In this document: positions 1 to 9,708 of the stretch, in pieces
How the letters are laid out: the number at the start of each line of letters is the position of its first letter
Position numbering within the stretch: position 1 is the first letter of the stretch
Origin: Candidatus Omnitrophota bacterium
GTDB taxonomy: Bacteria > Omnitrophota > Gorgyraeia > Gygaellales > Profunditerraquicolaceae
DNA: 40,198 nucleotides
Reading direction: 5' to 3'
Assembly: GCA_028716705.1 (NCBI GenBank)
Contig: JAQUPI010000010.1
Coordinates: 1 to 40,198 of the forward strand
Position numbers and translations under genes: made by a program
The notes under the pieces: model-generated
What the model saw: the letters and a program-made list of their open reading frames with translations, nothing else
Told to the model about the DNA's origin: nothing
The model's database searches: none

Positions 1-1052
1 TGAACCTGCGTTTCAAATTCCGGGTATGTCTTTCCTATCCGCACCAGGCCATTGTTCATTTCATTATATTTTATGACTTCAGGCAGATCCACGGAAACGA
101 CGGGCTTGCCCAGGGCATGGTATTCATTGAGTTTCGTGGGAAAAACAGTAGAGGTGTAATCGTTTATCTCATAAGGGATTGTGGCGACGTCAAAATATTT
201 GATGTAAGCCGGCAGCTCTGAAAACTCCTTTTTGCCCAAAAAGAAGATGTTCCTAAGGCCATCTACCGTAGAAACCTGTTCCTGGGCCGGCCCGATCAAC
301 ACAAATGACCATTCAGGATGATTAGCGGCCAGGAAAAGAAGCAATTTTAGGTCCACGTGCCGGTGTATCCCCCCGACATAACCGATTATCGGCCGGTTTA
401 TACCTCTTATATCAGCGGGAGGCTGCGAAGGGATATCTTCCTTTTCGCCAAAAACCCGGGTGTTGACCCCGAAAGGAAAAATATACACATTGTCATTCAG
501 GCGGCTGCACCTGTCTCTCAGGAATTCGCCCTGCACAAAGATCAAGTCGCTATTTTTTATTAATTCGTCCTCGGTCTTCTTTATCTTTCCGGGGTTATCC
601 GCTAACACGTGAAAATCAGCGATACAATAATAAACCAGCAATTTATGTTCCGTATTATCTATGATGTCAAGCGCTGTCCCCGTAGGAAGAAAGGTCCAGA
701 TTATCGGCTCGCGGAAATTCATCGCTTTCATCCACCTCTTTAATCCGCCGAGCAATAAATGGCTGTTTATCCAGCGGGCGATCCTGGAATAAGGAAAGGG
801 CAGGACAACGGGAGAATAAACGTAAAGGTTTCGCGCCTGTTCTCTAAACCCTTTGACGCTTTTAAGCCAGGCCACAAATCTCTTCTTCAAACGGGGAATA
901 TCTTTAAAATGGGGGACCCTTACGCCGGTATTTTCTATAAAAAGTACCCTGTTACCGTTTTGGGCAAACGCGGACATTACCTCCTGGTGCCCCTGCCAGT
1001 TAAAATCCCAGTCTATCGAAGAAATACAAATAATATCCTGGTTTCTTATCAT
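1..1052 (-). CDS. Glycosyltransferase (GT4/TuaH-like), truncated at the left window edge; absent from the supplied ORF track
   Basis: Minus-strand frame from ATG at 1052 stays open to base 1 (350 codons, no TAA/TAG/TGA). Translation begins MIRNQDIICISSIDWDFNWQGHQEVMSAFAQNGNRVLFIENTG... and contains ...IGYVGGIHRHVDLKLLLFLA...PTKLNEYHALGKPVVSVDLPE..., typical GT-B features. Confidence 0.85.
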   Translation of the reverse strand, partial: MIRNQDIICISSIDWDFNWQGHQEVMSAFAQNGNRVLFIENTGVRVPHFKDIPRLKKRFVAWLKSVKGFREQARNLYVYSPVVLPFPYSRIARWINSHLLLGGLKRWMKAMNFREPIIWTFLPTGTALDIIDNTEHKLLVYYCIADFHVLADNPGKIKKTEDELIKNSDLIFVQGEFLRDRCSRLNDNVYIFPFGVNTRVFGEKEDIPSQPPADIRGINRPIIGYVGGIHRHVDLKLLLFLAANHPEWSFVLIGPAQEQVSTVDGLRNIFFLGKKEFSELPAYIKYFDVATIPYEINDYTSTVFPTKLNEYHALGKPVVSVDLPEVIKYNEMNNGLVRIGKTYPEFETQV

Positions 1053-1058
1053 TTTAAT

Positions 1059-1271
1059 TTAATGAGCTTTTTTTCTGACAGAAAAAGCTTCCTTATTCTT
1101 TATCCAGCCGGTATAACGGTCCGAGTAAACGTACTGCAGGTTTTCCCTCCTGATCCCCGGGTCATTCGCCGCGAAACCCCTTAGAATATAATTCAATTTA
1201 TAAAGTTTATCAAGGATAAATTCATAGGTAGCATCATAGCTGGGTATACCGCAATTTATCACTTCTGTCAT
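1059..1271 (-). CDS. Small hypothetical protein (70 aa) between methyltransferase and glycosyltransferase
   Basis: The ORF track gives a start at 1295, but an ATG at 1271 overlaps the TGA of the upstream gene (ATGA), which suggests translational coupling. Fills the gap between 1268 and 1052. Confidence 0.5.
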   Translation of the reverse strand: MTEVINCGIPSYDATYEFILDKLYKLNYILRGFAANDPGIRRENLQYVYSDRYTGWIKNKEAFSVRKKAH

Positions 1272-2089
1272 TTCTTGTAACCTCTGGCGATCCATCCGGC
1301 GCGGTCTTTCATTCTCGTGACAAAGATGTCTTTAAATCCGGCCCGAGAAAACAGATCGTAGACCCCTTTTTTACTGAACCTGAATTCTATCGGCGCGCTG
1401 AAACGGTCATAAAGATCCCCTTTTAGGGAAAACGGGCCCCTCCCGAAATTAAAAGGTATCTTTTGCGCTATGGAGCTCGTGGCCACAAAGTTCCTCAAGA
1501 CCTTAGCCGGAAGAGAAAATAACATGAAAACAAATGGAGAAAGAAGCCACGACAGGATATATACGGCCTGCGGAGGCAGCTTCACGGTAAACAGGCGGAT
1601 AAGGCGCACTATTTTAACCGCAGCATATTTGAAGATATTGTCCGAATGGTCCTCGTAGAGATAAATAAAAGCCGGCGCACTTCTCTTGAGAATGCGCGCG
1701 ATCTCAGCTAAGCCGCGTCCGGGACTTACGGTATGATGCAGGACACCGAAGGAATATGCGAAGTCGAAAAGATTATCTTTTATTGAGATATCTAAAATAG
1801 AGCTTTTTATTATCCGGACATTCCTAAGACCAAAGGTTAATTCTTTTGTTTTATGTACCCCATCGCTTAAATCTATGCTAACTACCATAACGTGAGGATT
1901 ATTTTTTGCCATGATATACGTATCATAACCACATCCCGAACCGATATCTATACCCATTTTACCTCTTACTAGAGGCTCATTGATTGCTTCTTCCATTTTA
2001 TTGAAATGCCACTTATCGATGGACATAATATTTTTATCCTTAGCCCATAGAAATCCGTATGTTTTTGCAGTTTTTGCTATGCTATCCAT
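1268..2089 (-). CDS. Class I SAM-dependent methyltransferase
   Basis: MGIDIGSGCGYDTYIMAK motif I, VVSIDLSDG, DFAYSFGVLHHTVSPGRGLAEIARILK. Confidence 0.85.
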   Translation of the reverse strand: MDSIAKTAKTYGFLWAKDKNIMSIDKWHFNKMEEAINEPLVRGKMGIDIGSGCGYDTYIMAKNNPHVMVVSIDLSDGVHKTKELTFGLRNVRIIKSSILDISIKDNLFDFAYSFGVLHHTVSPGRGLAEIARILKRSAPAFIYLYEDHSDNIFKYAAVKIVRLIRLFTVKLPPQAVYILSWLLSPFVFMLFSLPAKVLRNFVATSSIAQKIPFNFGRGPFSLKGDLYDRFSAPIEFRFSKKGVYDLFSRAGFKDIFVTRMKDRAGWIARGYKK

Positions 2090-2142
2090 AATTTATTAAA
2101 GATGGATTGACCCCTTATTTTCTAAAAAATGACTATATCTTA

Positions 2143-3168
2143 TCAGTTGTCTAATATGTTATTATCTATTATATACTTTGATATTGCCTGCGCTACTATA
2201 CTATGCCCTATTGATGTGGGATGGATAATATCACGTTTCATATATAAGATTTTACTCTGTTTTGCTTCTCGTTTAAAATCTTTAATAAGGTCAATATAAT
2301 AAATACCTTCTTCTTTAAAGAATTGAGATAATGGTTTATAAGAATCTTCTTCTTTATTAATAATTTGGTTCTCAAGAGGAAATATAGTAAATAGTATTTT
2401 TTTCTTATGACTTTTAACTAGAGATATCATATCACTAAAAGCTGCCTTCCAATTCTTGAAATCTTCTGGCTTAATTTCGAAGTTATAATTTTCGAGATAG
2501 CGATGGTAGCCCGCATCGCCAAACCGCATTCTCAATCCGGTAGAAAAGAAATCGTAGAAGAACTTATACAGGTCGCTCCTTTGATAAAGAAAATCAAGAT
2601 ATCTTGCTTTCGAACCATCCCTGAGATTCTCTATGACCATATTAAACCAACTTTTTTTAAGTTTCGGTTTATTATTAATATAGTCATTTAGGCATACTCC
2701 AACAATAATAAGATCAGGGTTAACAGATAATCCCTTTCCTTTTATACTCTCGAGTTCCTGCCAGGTGTTATAGCCGCCCACCCCCGCATTTATTATTTCT
2801 ATACGCTTATTGGTTTTATCCGCCAAAATCTCACCTAATCGATTAATATACCTCTGGTCTTGTGGTAAATATGTTCCTGCTGTAACTGAATCACCTACTC
2901 CTAGTATCCTAAAAATATCATCGTGTTTATCACCTATCTCTTTACCGATAAAGCCTAAGGAATTATAATAAACTTTGATACCGTACTTATTAACGAAGGC
3001 GATGCCAGGCTTATTATCGTATATTCTACTATCTCCTGTTAAAATTAGCTTATCTGTTGATTTACTTAACCAAAAAAAAGCTTTTGCAGAAAATTCCAAT
3101 AATAAAATAAAGAAAAGCAGGATCAGAGAAAGAAAAATAATATATAATCCTTTTTTTCCTATCTTCAT
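2143..3168 (-). CDS. SGNH/GDSL-type hydrolase with N-terminal membrane anchor
   Basis: RILGVGDSVTAG block I, GVGGYNTWQE, GVCLNDY block III, RDIIHPTSIGH DxxH; N-terminal hydrophobic helix. Confidence 0.8.
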   Translation of the reverse strand: MKIGKKGLYIIFLSLILLFFILLLEFSAKAFFWLSKSTDKLILTGDSRIYDNKPGIAFVNKYGIKVYYNSLGFIGKEIGDKHDDIFRILGVGDSVTAGTYLPQDQRYINRLGEILADKTNKRIEIINAGVGGYNTWQELESIKGKGLSVNPDLIIVGVCLNDYINNKPKLKKSWFNMVIENLRDGSKARYLDFLYQRSDLYKFFYDFFSTGLRMRFGDAGYHRYLENYNFEIKPEDFKNWKAAFSDMISLVKSHKKKILFTIFPLENQIINKEEDSYKPLSQFFKEEGIYYIDLIKDFKREAKQSKILYMKRDIIHPTSIGHSIVAQAISKYIIDNNILDN

Positions 3169-3235
3169 ATAATTTACCTAATTGATAAAATCACAATGCA
3201 AATGCATATGGGATAAACTAATTTTACTTTATTTT

Positions 3236-4432
3236 CTAAGGACAACCTTTATCATTATCCAAACATTTATATAGATGTAAATACTCTCCCGCGATCTTTT
3301 CTATGGAAAATTCTTTTTTTATCTTTTCCCGGGCGTTATGGCCGAGTTCATTAATAAACTTTTCATTATTTAACAACTTTTTAAGTTTCGCAGCCAATTC
3401 CTCCATATTGTTCTTTTCAAAAAGCAGACCGTCCTTGTTATCTTCAATCACATAATCGGTAATTCCTGTTAACCTTGTTGCGATACAGGCTAATCCAGAA
3501 GACATGGCTTCTAAAAGTGCGTTTGGCAATCCCTCTCTTCTTGACGGCAATATAAAGATATCTGAAGCCTGATAATATTTTTCGATCTCTAAGGTTTTCT
3601 CAATAAAAATTATCTCATTTCCCATTCTAAATTCCTCTATTTCTTTAAGCAACTTATCAAATAAATTTGTATGAGTTTGAAAATATGTTGTATTAGTAGA
3701 GCCAATGAGAACAATAGATACATTGTTATTTTGTTCAGCCCTGATTCTCTTCCAGGCAGTTATCAGCAAATCAGCGCCCTTGTCTAAATAAAGAAATCCC
3801 ACAAAAATTATTATTTTATTTTCTTCAGGAAGTTGCAATTTTCTCCTTAGTGTTTTCTTCTCAACTGGGTTGCTTAATGGGATAAATCTTTTAGTATCAA
3901 CGCCGTTGGCGATAGTAAATAACTTTTTATCTGCTATGCCACTCTGTAAAAATCTTCGCGAAATAGCAGGGCTGACACTTATAAAAATATCTGCTTTTGA
4001 GAAGAAAAACAGCCTGAGCCTCCCAAACCTTTTATTCTGAATAGATACAGGATCATCGTCACCAAAAGACGTAATTTTTTGCATGATTTTCTTTTTAAAA
4101 ATCTTGGCCAAAATAATAAAAATTATATTTTTTTGTGAAAAACCATGGAAGTGTAATATATTAATTCTTTTTCTGATCTTTAAAAATACCCGGAGGAACC
4201 AGATTAAGGACTGAACTTTAGAAAATATATGGTTAGGTCGTATGATAACCCTGTATAAATTAACATTACCTATACATTCCCGCCTGGGGAGACTAAAATC
4301 ATGGGATGTTGTTATAACATAAAAGTTAATTTTCGTATTTAAGGCATTAATGAGTGTCCAAGCCTGAATACCACCACCGCTTATTTCTGGATAAAATGCG
4401 CCAGTTAGCATGCAAATTCCAATTTTATTCAT
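3236..4432 (-). CDS. Glycosyltransferase family 4
   Basis: GGGIQAWTLINAL N-terminal motif; ANGVDTKRF; FVGFLYLDKGADLLI; PSRREGLPNALLEAMSSGLACIAT. Confidence 0.9.
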   Translation of the reverse strand: MNKIGICMLTGAFYPEISGGGIQAWTLINALNTKINFYVITTSHDFSLPRRECIGNVNLYRVIIRPNHIFSKVQSLIWFLRVFLKIRKRINILHFHGFSQKNIIFIILAKIFKKKIMQKITSFGDDDPVSIQNKRFGRLRLFFFSKADIFISVSPAISRRFLQSGIADKKLFTIANGVDTKRFIPLSNPVEKKTLRRKLQLPEENKIIIFVGFLYLDKGADLLITAWKRIRAEQNNNVSIVLIGSTNTTYFQTHTNLFDKLLKEIEEFRMGNEIIFIEKTLEIEKYYQASDIFILPSRREGLPNALLEAMSSGLACIATRLTGITDYVIEDNKDGLLFEKNNMEELAAKLKKLLNNEKFINELGHNAREKIKKEFSIEKIAGEYLHLYKCLDNDKGCP

Positions 4433-4470
4433 GGGTTTAAATTTATTAGATATAGCAATAAGTTGAAGAT

Positions 4471-5673
4471 TTAATACATAAAATAATTTTTTTGTTTATT
4501 TAAAAAATTATAAATCTCTTTCGCAACACACAAATGCCCGTATTTATTCCAATGATATTCATTTTCAATATAAAGGCGCTCTTTTTTATCTGCGTATTTC
4601 CTAAGGCCTTCTGTCAAATCTAATACCATCACATCTTCCTTATCACATATCTCTATCAGAGTCTTCTGGGGATTATCTATATCGTAATCTTCCGGAATAA
4701 GTTTATACTGATTCATTATTAAACGCCACCTGAACCCTTCCGTCTGAAATTGATCAGGGATAGTCACAACAAGTAATTTTATAGAATTATCATCAGCGAA
4801 CTTCTTTATATCTCTTAAAATTCTACCCGTGAATTCCCACTCTTTTTTTACCTCTTCAGACATATGTTTTGAATATAGACTTAATTTATCAGGCAACAGG
4901 TCAGGAACAACTACATTCATTTTTATTAACATTTTTTTAAGTACCAGAGATTCCTTTATTTTATTTGTAATAAAACAATATAATCTACTATATTTTCTAA
5001 CAAAAGCTTTAATATTCACAAAGAGATAATTTGTATTTTCTTTTATCCTATTTGCAAGCCAACCATCGATAACTGTGTAAAGACTCCCTAAATAGTTGTC
5101 TTTAATATCATTACTCATACAAAATCCTATGACGACAATATCCGGCTTAAATTTTATACCTTTTTCTTTAAGGAATTCAAATTCCTGAATTGTATTATAT
5201 CCCGATACCCCAGAATTAATCACTTCATAACGATAATTTCCATAATTCTTATTCTTTAGCAATCTCTCAATGACTTTAGGATAAGTATCTTCCATCTGGA
5301 CTTGCAAACCTGCAGTAAAAGAATCTCCAAGAACTAATATTCGAAAAACGTTCGAAGGTTTATCGTAAGAATACTCGTAATCCCTCAAGCCTTTTGAATT
5401 TATTTTAATTTTAGTATTAAAATTGAAGTCGGTTTTAAATATGCCGTTGAAATTTGGGGTATATTCATATCCTAAAGTATCGCTTGTTCTGTATAGATAC
5501 CGTGGGTGTTCGAAGGAATTCCCTCCGATCTTTAAAAATCTTAATAAAACTTCCGCTAGGGCTAAAGCTATAATTAAACTAGCTAACATTAAGATAAAGT
5601 TTAAAATAAGACTCTCGATTTTCTTATGTTTGTGCTGCATCTTGTTCCATTTTTTGAATAATCTATCAGCCAT
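4471..5673 (-). CDS. SGNH/GDSL-type hydrolase with N-terminal membrane anchor
   Basis: RILVLGDSFTAGLQV, NSGVSGYNTIQE, GFCMSND, EYHWNKYGH; hydrophobic helix near the N-terminus. Confidence 0.78.
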   Translation of the reverse strand: MADRLFKKWNKMQHKHKKIESLILNFILMLASLIIALALAEVLLRFLKIGGNSFEHPRYLYRTSDTLGYEYTPNFNGIFKTDFNFNTKIKINSKGLRDYEYSYDKPSNVFRILVLGDSFTAGLQVQMEDTYPKVIERLLKNKNYGNYRYEVINSGVSGYNTIQEFEFLKEKGIKFKPDIVVIGFCMSNDIKDNYLGSLYTVIDGWLANRIKENTNYLFVNIKAFVRKYSRLYCFITNKIKESLVLKKMLIKMNVVVPDLLPDKLSLYSKHMSEEVKKEWEFTGRILRDIKKFADDNSIKLLVVTIPDQFQTEGFRWRLIMNQYKLIPEDYDIDNPQKTLIEICDKEDVMVLDLTEGLRKYADKKERLYIENEYHWNKYGHLCVAKEIYNFLNKQKNYFMY

Positions 5674-5674
5674 A

Positions 5675-7180
5675 TTAATGGTGGTGACTGTTTTTTCTAT
5701 AAACTCTACGCAATAATTTTAAAAAACTTATTAAGAATGCTATTATAAATAATAATGGTGCTTTTACTAAATTACTGTGCTGTCTCAAGAATAACCTGAC
5801 TTCATTAAGAAATAAAATTAAATCTTTCCTTGATATCCCTATACCTATTTGAGTTTCAGAAAAATAATACCAATTTTTATAATTTCTTAGAAAATACAAC
5901 CTATTAATAAAAGACCTCATATAGAATCTTTTTGCCGTGTCTTCTATATCCGTGCGATTCAGTTGTCTAGTCTCGCATATAGGTATATCATCATGAGTCA
6001 AAAACCCCTTACTATAGAATCCGCTTCTGTGCCATGCAAAATCCTTCTTTAAGACACCGGCAGATACTATCATTTGATATAATTCTGTTCCCGGGTAAAT
6101 TGATGTAGGATTAAAAGAAATCATATCGCCTCTTAATATCTGTGAGAAATCATATGTTTCTTCCATCTCAGCATAGGTCTCCGTAGGAAAACCCAGCATA
6201 AAAAATGTTCCGACTCGTTCTATTCCTGCCTTTCTGGCAGCGTTAATTGCCTTCAAGGCCATATCTTTAGTGATATTTTTTTTAATAATATTCAATATCC
6301 TTTGGCTACCCGATTCTATACCAAAAGATATTTTATAGCATCCCGCATCCTTCATTAATTTGAATAAATTAATATCGGCAGATTCAACTCTCCCCTGACA
6401 TTCCCATTTAATATCGATCTTTCTATCTAGCAATTCTTCACAAATTTCTCTCGCCCATTCCTTATTAAGAGTGAATGTGTCATCCATAAAACGAAAATAC
6501 TTTTTACCGTAAGTACTAACTAATTCTTCTATGGAATTAATAAACTTCTGTGGAGTAATAGTTCTTATCCTCCTCTGCCAAAATTTAGGACTGCCGCAGA
6601 ATATACAGTCATTTGGACAACCGCGTGAACCCATTACGGAATACCTCGGATAACTTTTAATTGGCAAAAGAGACCAAGCAGGATTAGGTAAATCATCTAA
6701 ATCATTTATAAGCTCGCGAGGTTGATTGATTTTTACAACCCCATTCTTTCTAAATCCTATGCCTTTTATTTCGTTTAAACGCGGCTTCTGAGTGTTAAGA
6801 CAATCATGCAATTCCAAGGTGCTTAATTCGCCTTCTCCGATTACGACAAAGTCGAAATCATTAACATTCAAAAGAACATCATTCGGCAAAGCACTTATAT
6901 GATGACCGCCGCCAATAACTACCGCGCCATATTCTTTAGCGAAATGAGCTATTTTAAAAGCGACAAACCTATCATAAGTAAAAAAAGAAACCCCTACAAC
7001 ATCTGGTTTGGTAATCTTTATGTAATCCTTGATTTCATTTAAAGAATAATTCAGAATATCCGCATCTAAAATGTTAACCTCGTATCCTTTCGACTTTAAG
7101 AGAGCCGCAATAGAGGCAATACCTAAAGGCATTTCTTTCTCGCAAGATTGTCTTGGAGGATTAATTAATAATGTCTTCAT
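5675..7180 (-). CDS. B12-binding-domain radical SAM protein
   Basis: N-terminal LLINPPRQSCEKEMPLGIASIAALLKSKGYEV...GGGHHIS; radical SAM cysteines GSRGCPNDCIFCGSP; C-terminal hydrophobic segment. Confidence 0.9.
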   Translation of the reverse strand: MKTLLINPPRQSCEKEMPLGIASIAALLKSKGYEVNILDADILNYSLNEIKDYIKITKPDVVGVSFFTYDRFVAFKIAHFAKEYGAVVIGGGHHISALPNDVLLNVNDFDFVVIGEGELSTLELHDCLNTQKPRLNEIKGIGFRKNGVVKINQPRELINDLDDLPNPAWSLLPIKSYPRYSVMGSRGCPNDCIFCGSPKFWQRRIRTITPQKFINSIEELVSTYGKKYFRFMDDTFTLNKEWAREICEELLDRKIDIKWECQGRVESADINLFKLMKDAGCYKISFGIESGSQRILNIIKKNITKDMALKAINAARKAGIERVGTFFMLGFPTETYAEMEETYDFSQILRGDMISFNPTSIYPGTELYQMIVSAGVLKKDFAWHRSGFYSKGFLTHDDIPICETRQLNRTDIEDTAKRFYMRSFINRLYFLRNYKNWYYFSETQIGIGISRKDLILFLNEVRLFLRQHSNLVKAPLLFIIAFLISFLKLLRRVYRKNSHHH

Positions 7181-7195
7181 AATTCTTGATAAAGT

Positions 7196-8203
7196 TTATA
7201 TGCTCTCGGAACATCTTTTACAAATAAAACCCACTCCAGACGGTTTCTGATTATAAATCTTGCCTCTAAAATCCTGGTATTTTTCTCCTCTCCAGATTTC
7301 TAATAGACTTTCTTCCTTGACATTACCCAATACGTTCTCTTTTTTCCAATCATTACAACAGCTCACTACATCTCCATCCCACAAAATAGACATCATTGTA
7401 AACGGCCTATCTTCCAGTGTGCATCTGCGTATGATTTTTTTGTTATATCTCCTAACATTCAACTGACATATTAATTTTTCATCTAGGTTGCCCGAACGGT
7501 TTGCAGGAGATAAAAGCACATAAGGTAGATTGTTATATTTACAAAATTTCTGTCCGGACAGATAATCAAATTTTGTAAAATACCTTGTCTTTAAACAACA
7601 GATGCCTATACTAACGTCATACGACCTTGAATAATTTATAAAATTTGAAATATTATTTATAATAAGATTGTAATCCATTCCGGATACTTTTTTTAAAGTA
7701 TTATTTGTCCAGCCATGAATGCTGAAGGTTATATGATCTAATCCGGAATCCAGAATCGCGCTTGCCATCTCTTTATCCAGCATAGATGCGTTGGTATTTA
7801 TTGCGACTCTCGAAGATTTGCACTTTTCCTTTGCATATCTTATCAGTTCCCCTATCCTCTTATCCAAAAGAGGTTCGTTCATTAATGTAAGGTAAATATT
7901 TTCCACCTTAAAGTTTGCGCATTCATCAATAACTTTCTTAAATACTTGTAAATCCATAAAATTTTGGCTGCTATTTTTTCTAGTAACAGTATACGGACAA
8001 AAAATACAAGAGGCATTGCAAAAACCCGCAGTCTCAATTTCAACATTTATAGGAAATTCTGAACAAAAGGGCTTGGCATGATAACTCTTCCAACTTCTTC
8101 TGATATATTGGCTTAGATTATCTAAAGGGTATTTAATAAAAAACGGCAAGTAATAGTAGTAAACTTTTCTTATAATATTTAGCTTGCGAGTCTTATGCAT
8201 CAT
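7196..8203 (-). CDS. Radical SAM/SPASM-domain protein
   Basis: GFCNASCIFCPY CxxxCxxC; C-terminal SPASM-like SCCNDWKKENVLGNVKEESLLEIW...ICKRC. Confidence 0.88.
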   Translation of the reverse strand: MMHKTRKLNIIRKVYYYYLPFFIKYPLDNLSQYIRRSWKSYHAKPFCSEFPINVEIETAGFCNASCIFCPYTVTRKNSSQNFMDLQVFKKVIDECANFKVENIYLTLMNEPLLDKRIGELIRYAKEKCKSSRVAINTNASMLDKEMASAILDSGLDHITFSIHGWTNNTLKKVSGMDYNLIINNISNFINYSRSYDVSIGICCLKTRYFTKFDYLSGQKFCKYNNLPYVLLSPANRSGNLDEKLICQLNVRRYNKKIIRRCTLEDRPFTMMSILWDGDVVSCCNDWKKENVLGNVKEESLLEIWRGEKYQDFRGKIYNQKPSGVGFICKRCSESI

Positions 8204-8205
8204 TG

Positions 8206-9702
8206 TTAAGTAAATATCAACTTCAGTCTATTAGCTATAATCCTGACTGCTACTTTATCATCTTCATTAAACCCCAAGATAAACATGTAAGTAAATATAA
8301 AGAATGCTGCCTGCGCTAAAATAAACCATGGGCTTTTGACGATTAAGGCCTTAGATAAATATAATATACAAAATGAAACCATGCCTGCCCAAAGCGGTTT
8401 AAAGAATTTTAGGCTATATGGATGAAAACCATATAAATAGCGAACCTCTAAAATGATCAGCAATCCCATTAAAATAATAGATAAAGAATTTACAATAGCC
8501 GCCCCCAGTATCCCAAATTTAGGTATTAATATATAATTTAAAATAATACTTATTATAATTAAAGTAACCATATTTATAAAAATAATCTTTGTCCTCCCAA
8601 GCATAACTAAAATACAAGCACCAATTGCATCAGTGGCGGAGCTTATTAATAATGAAAAACTTAAAATTATAAATGCATTTGAGCCAATAACAAATTCTCG
8701 ACCAAAAATATTTAAAATCCTATTCGCATAAAAGGAAAATATTAAAAATAGCGGCACCGTCAAAGAAAAAAGCCATCTCGTAACTACCTTAAATATATGC
8801 TTCAATTCATCGATTCTGTCTTTCTCGTAAAGTTCAGACACTATTGGAGAGAAAACTGAAGTAAATGGAACAAAGAATATTGAGCACAGCACCGAAGTCC
8901 TTAATGCAATATTGTAAATGCCTACATCATATGTAGGTCGAAAATATCCTAACATTAATGTATCTATCCAACGGTATAAATAGTTAAAAATTAATATCGC
9001 AAACATGGAAAATGAATATTTTAGGAAATCATGACTGTTAAGTAAAGAAATCTTATCCATGGCGAATACCTTAAACCTCTTATGCAAAAAATAAAATGCT
9101 GCCCATAACGCGATTAATAAAGCGGCCAAATAAGAGAAGACTGCCGCATTAATTCTAAGACCGAAATAAAACAATATAACAAATAACAGGATATTAGATA
9201 AGGGTTGTAGTATGTTCTGGATTAAGACATTGTATTTGAGCGTACGGAATGCCTGAAAATAAGACAATGCTAACATTAAAATGGTAGATAAGGGAATACT
9301 AAATGCCAAATATTGTATAATATTTATTATTGAGGCATTCTTAAATAATTTGAGAGCTATCCCTTTAGACGCAAACAATATGCCAATTGAAGTGATAAAA
9401 CTTAAACAGATGCCCAATCTTATCCCTTTAAATAGAATAGCCTTTGCTTTATTTATATTATTAACTTTATACATGGAAGCATACCGTAATATTCCCGCAT
9501 CTAATCCAAATTTACCCAAAATAGCTGCAAAGCCTATAACTATTAACCCCAAGAAATACAGGCCGACCAATTCCGGGCCTAATAATCTAGCAAGGAGTAT
9601 GTTATAAATATATTTGAATATATTTTCTAAGATAACGCCTATAAATACTACCCCCGCTTGGGTTGTTATGCTAGATAAATTATCTTTAATCTCAATTTTC
9701 AT
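8206..9702 (-). CDS. Oligosaccharide flippase (Wzx/MATE-like), first copy
   Basis: Polytopic protein; LARLLGPELVGLYFLGLIVIGFAAILGKFGLDAGILRY; FRPTYDVGIYNIALR typical of Wzx. Confidence 0.88.
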   Translation of the reverse strand: MKIEIKDNLSSITTQAGVVFIGVILENIFKYIYNILLARLLGPELVGLYFLGLIVIGFAAILGKFGLDAGILRYASMYKVNNINKAKAILFKGIRLGICLSFITSIGILFASKGIALKLFKNASIINIIQYLAFSIPLSTILMLALSYFQAFRTLKYNVLIQNILQPLSNILLFVILFYFGLRINAAVFSYLAALLIALWAAFYFLHKRFKVFAMDKISLLNSHDFLKYSFSMFAILIFNYLYRWIDTLMLGYFRPTYDVGIYNIALRTSVLCSIFFVPFTSVFSPIVSELYEKDRIDELKHIFKVVTRWLFSLTVPLFLIFSFYANRILNIFGREFVIGSNAFIILSFSLLISSATDAIGACILVMLGRTKIIFINMVTLIIISIILNYILIPKFGILGAAIVNSLSIILMGLLIILEVRYLYGFHPYSLKFFKPLWAGMVSFCILYLSKALIVKSPWFILAQAAFFIFTYMFILGFNEDDKVAVRIIANRLKLIFT

Positions 9703-9708
9703 TTCGTT

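Noticed and set aside
1-1184. Plus-strand ORFs at 357-563, 759-1184 and 853-1062
   Set aside because: The minus strand here carries a continuous glycosyltransferase frame (1-1052) with clear motifs; the plus ORFs are shadows of it.
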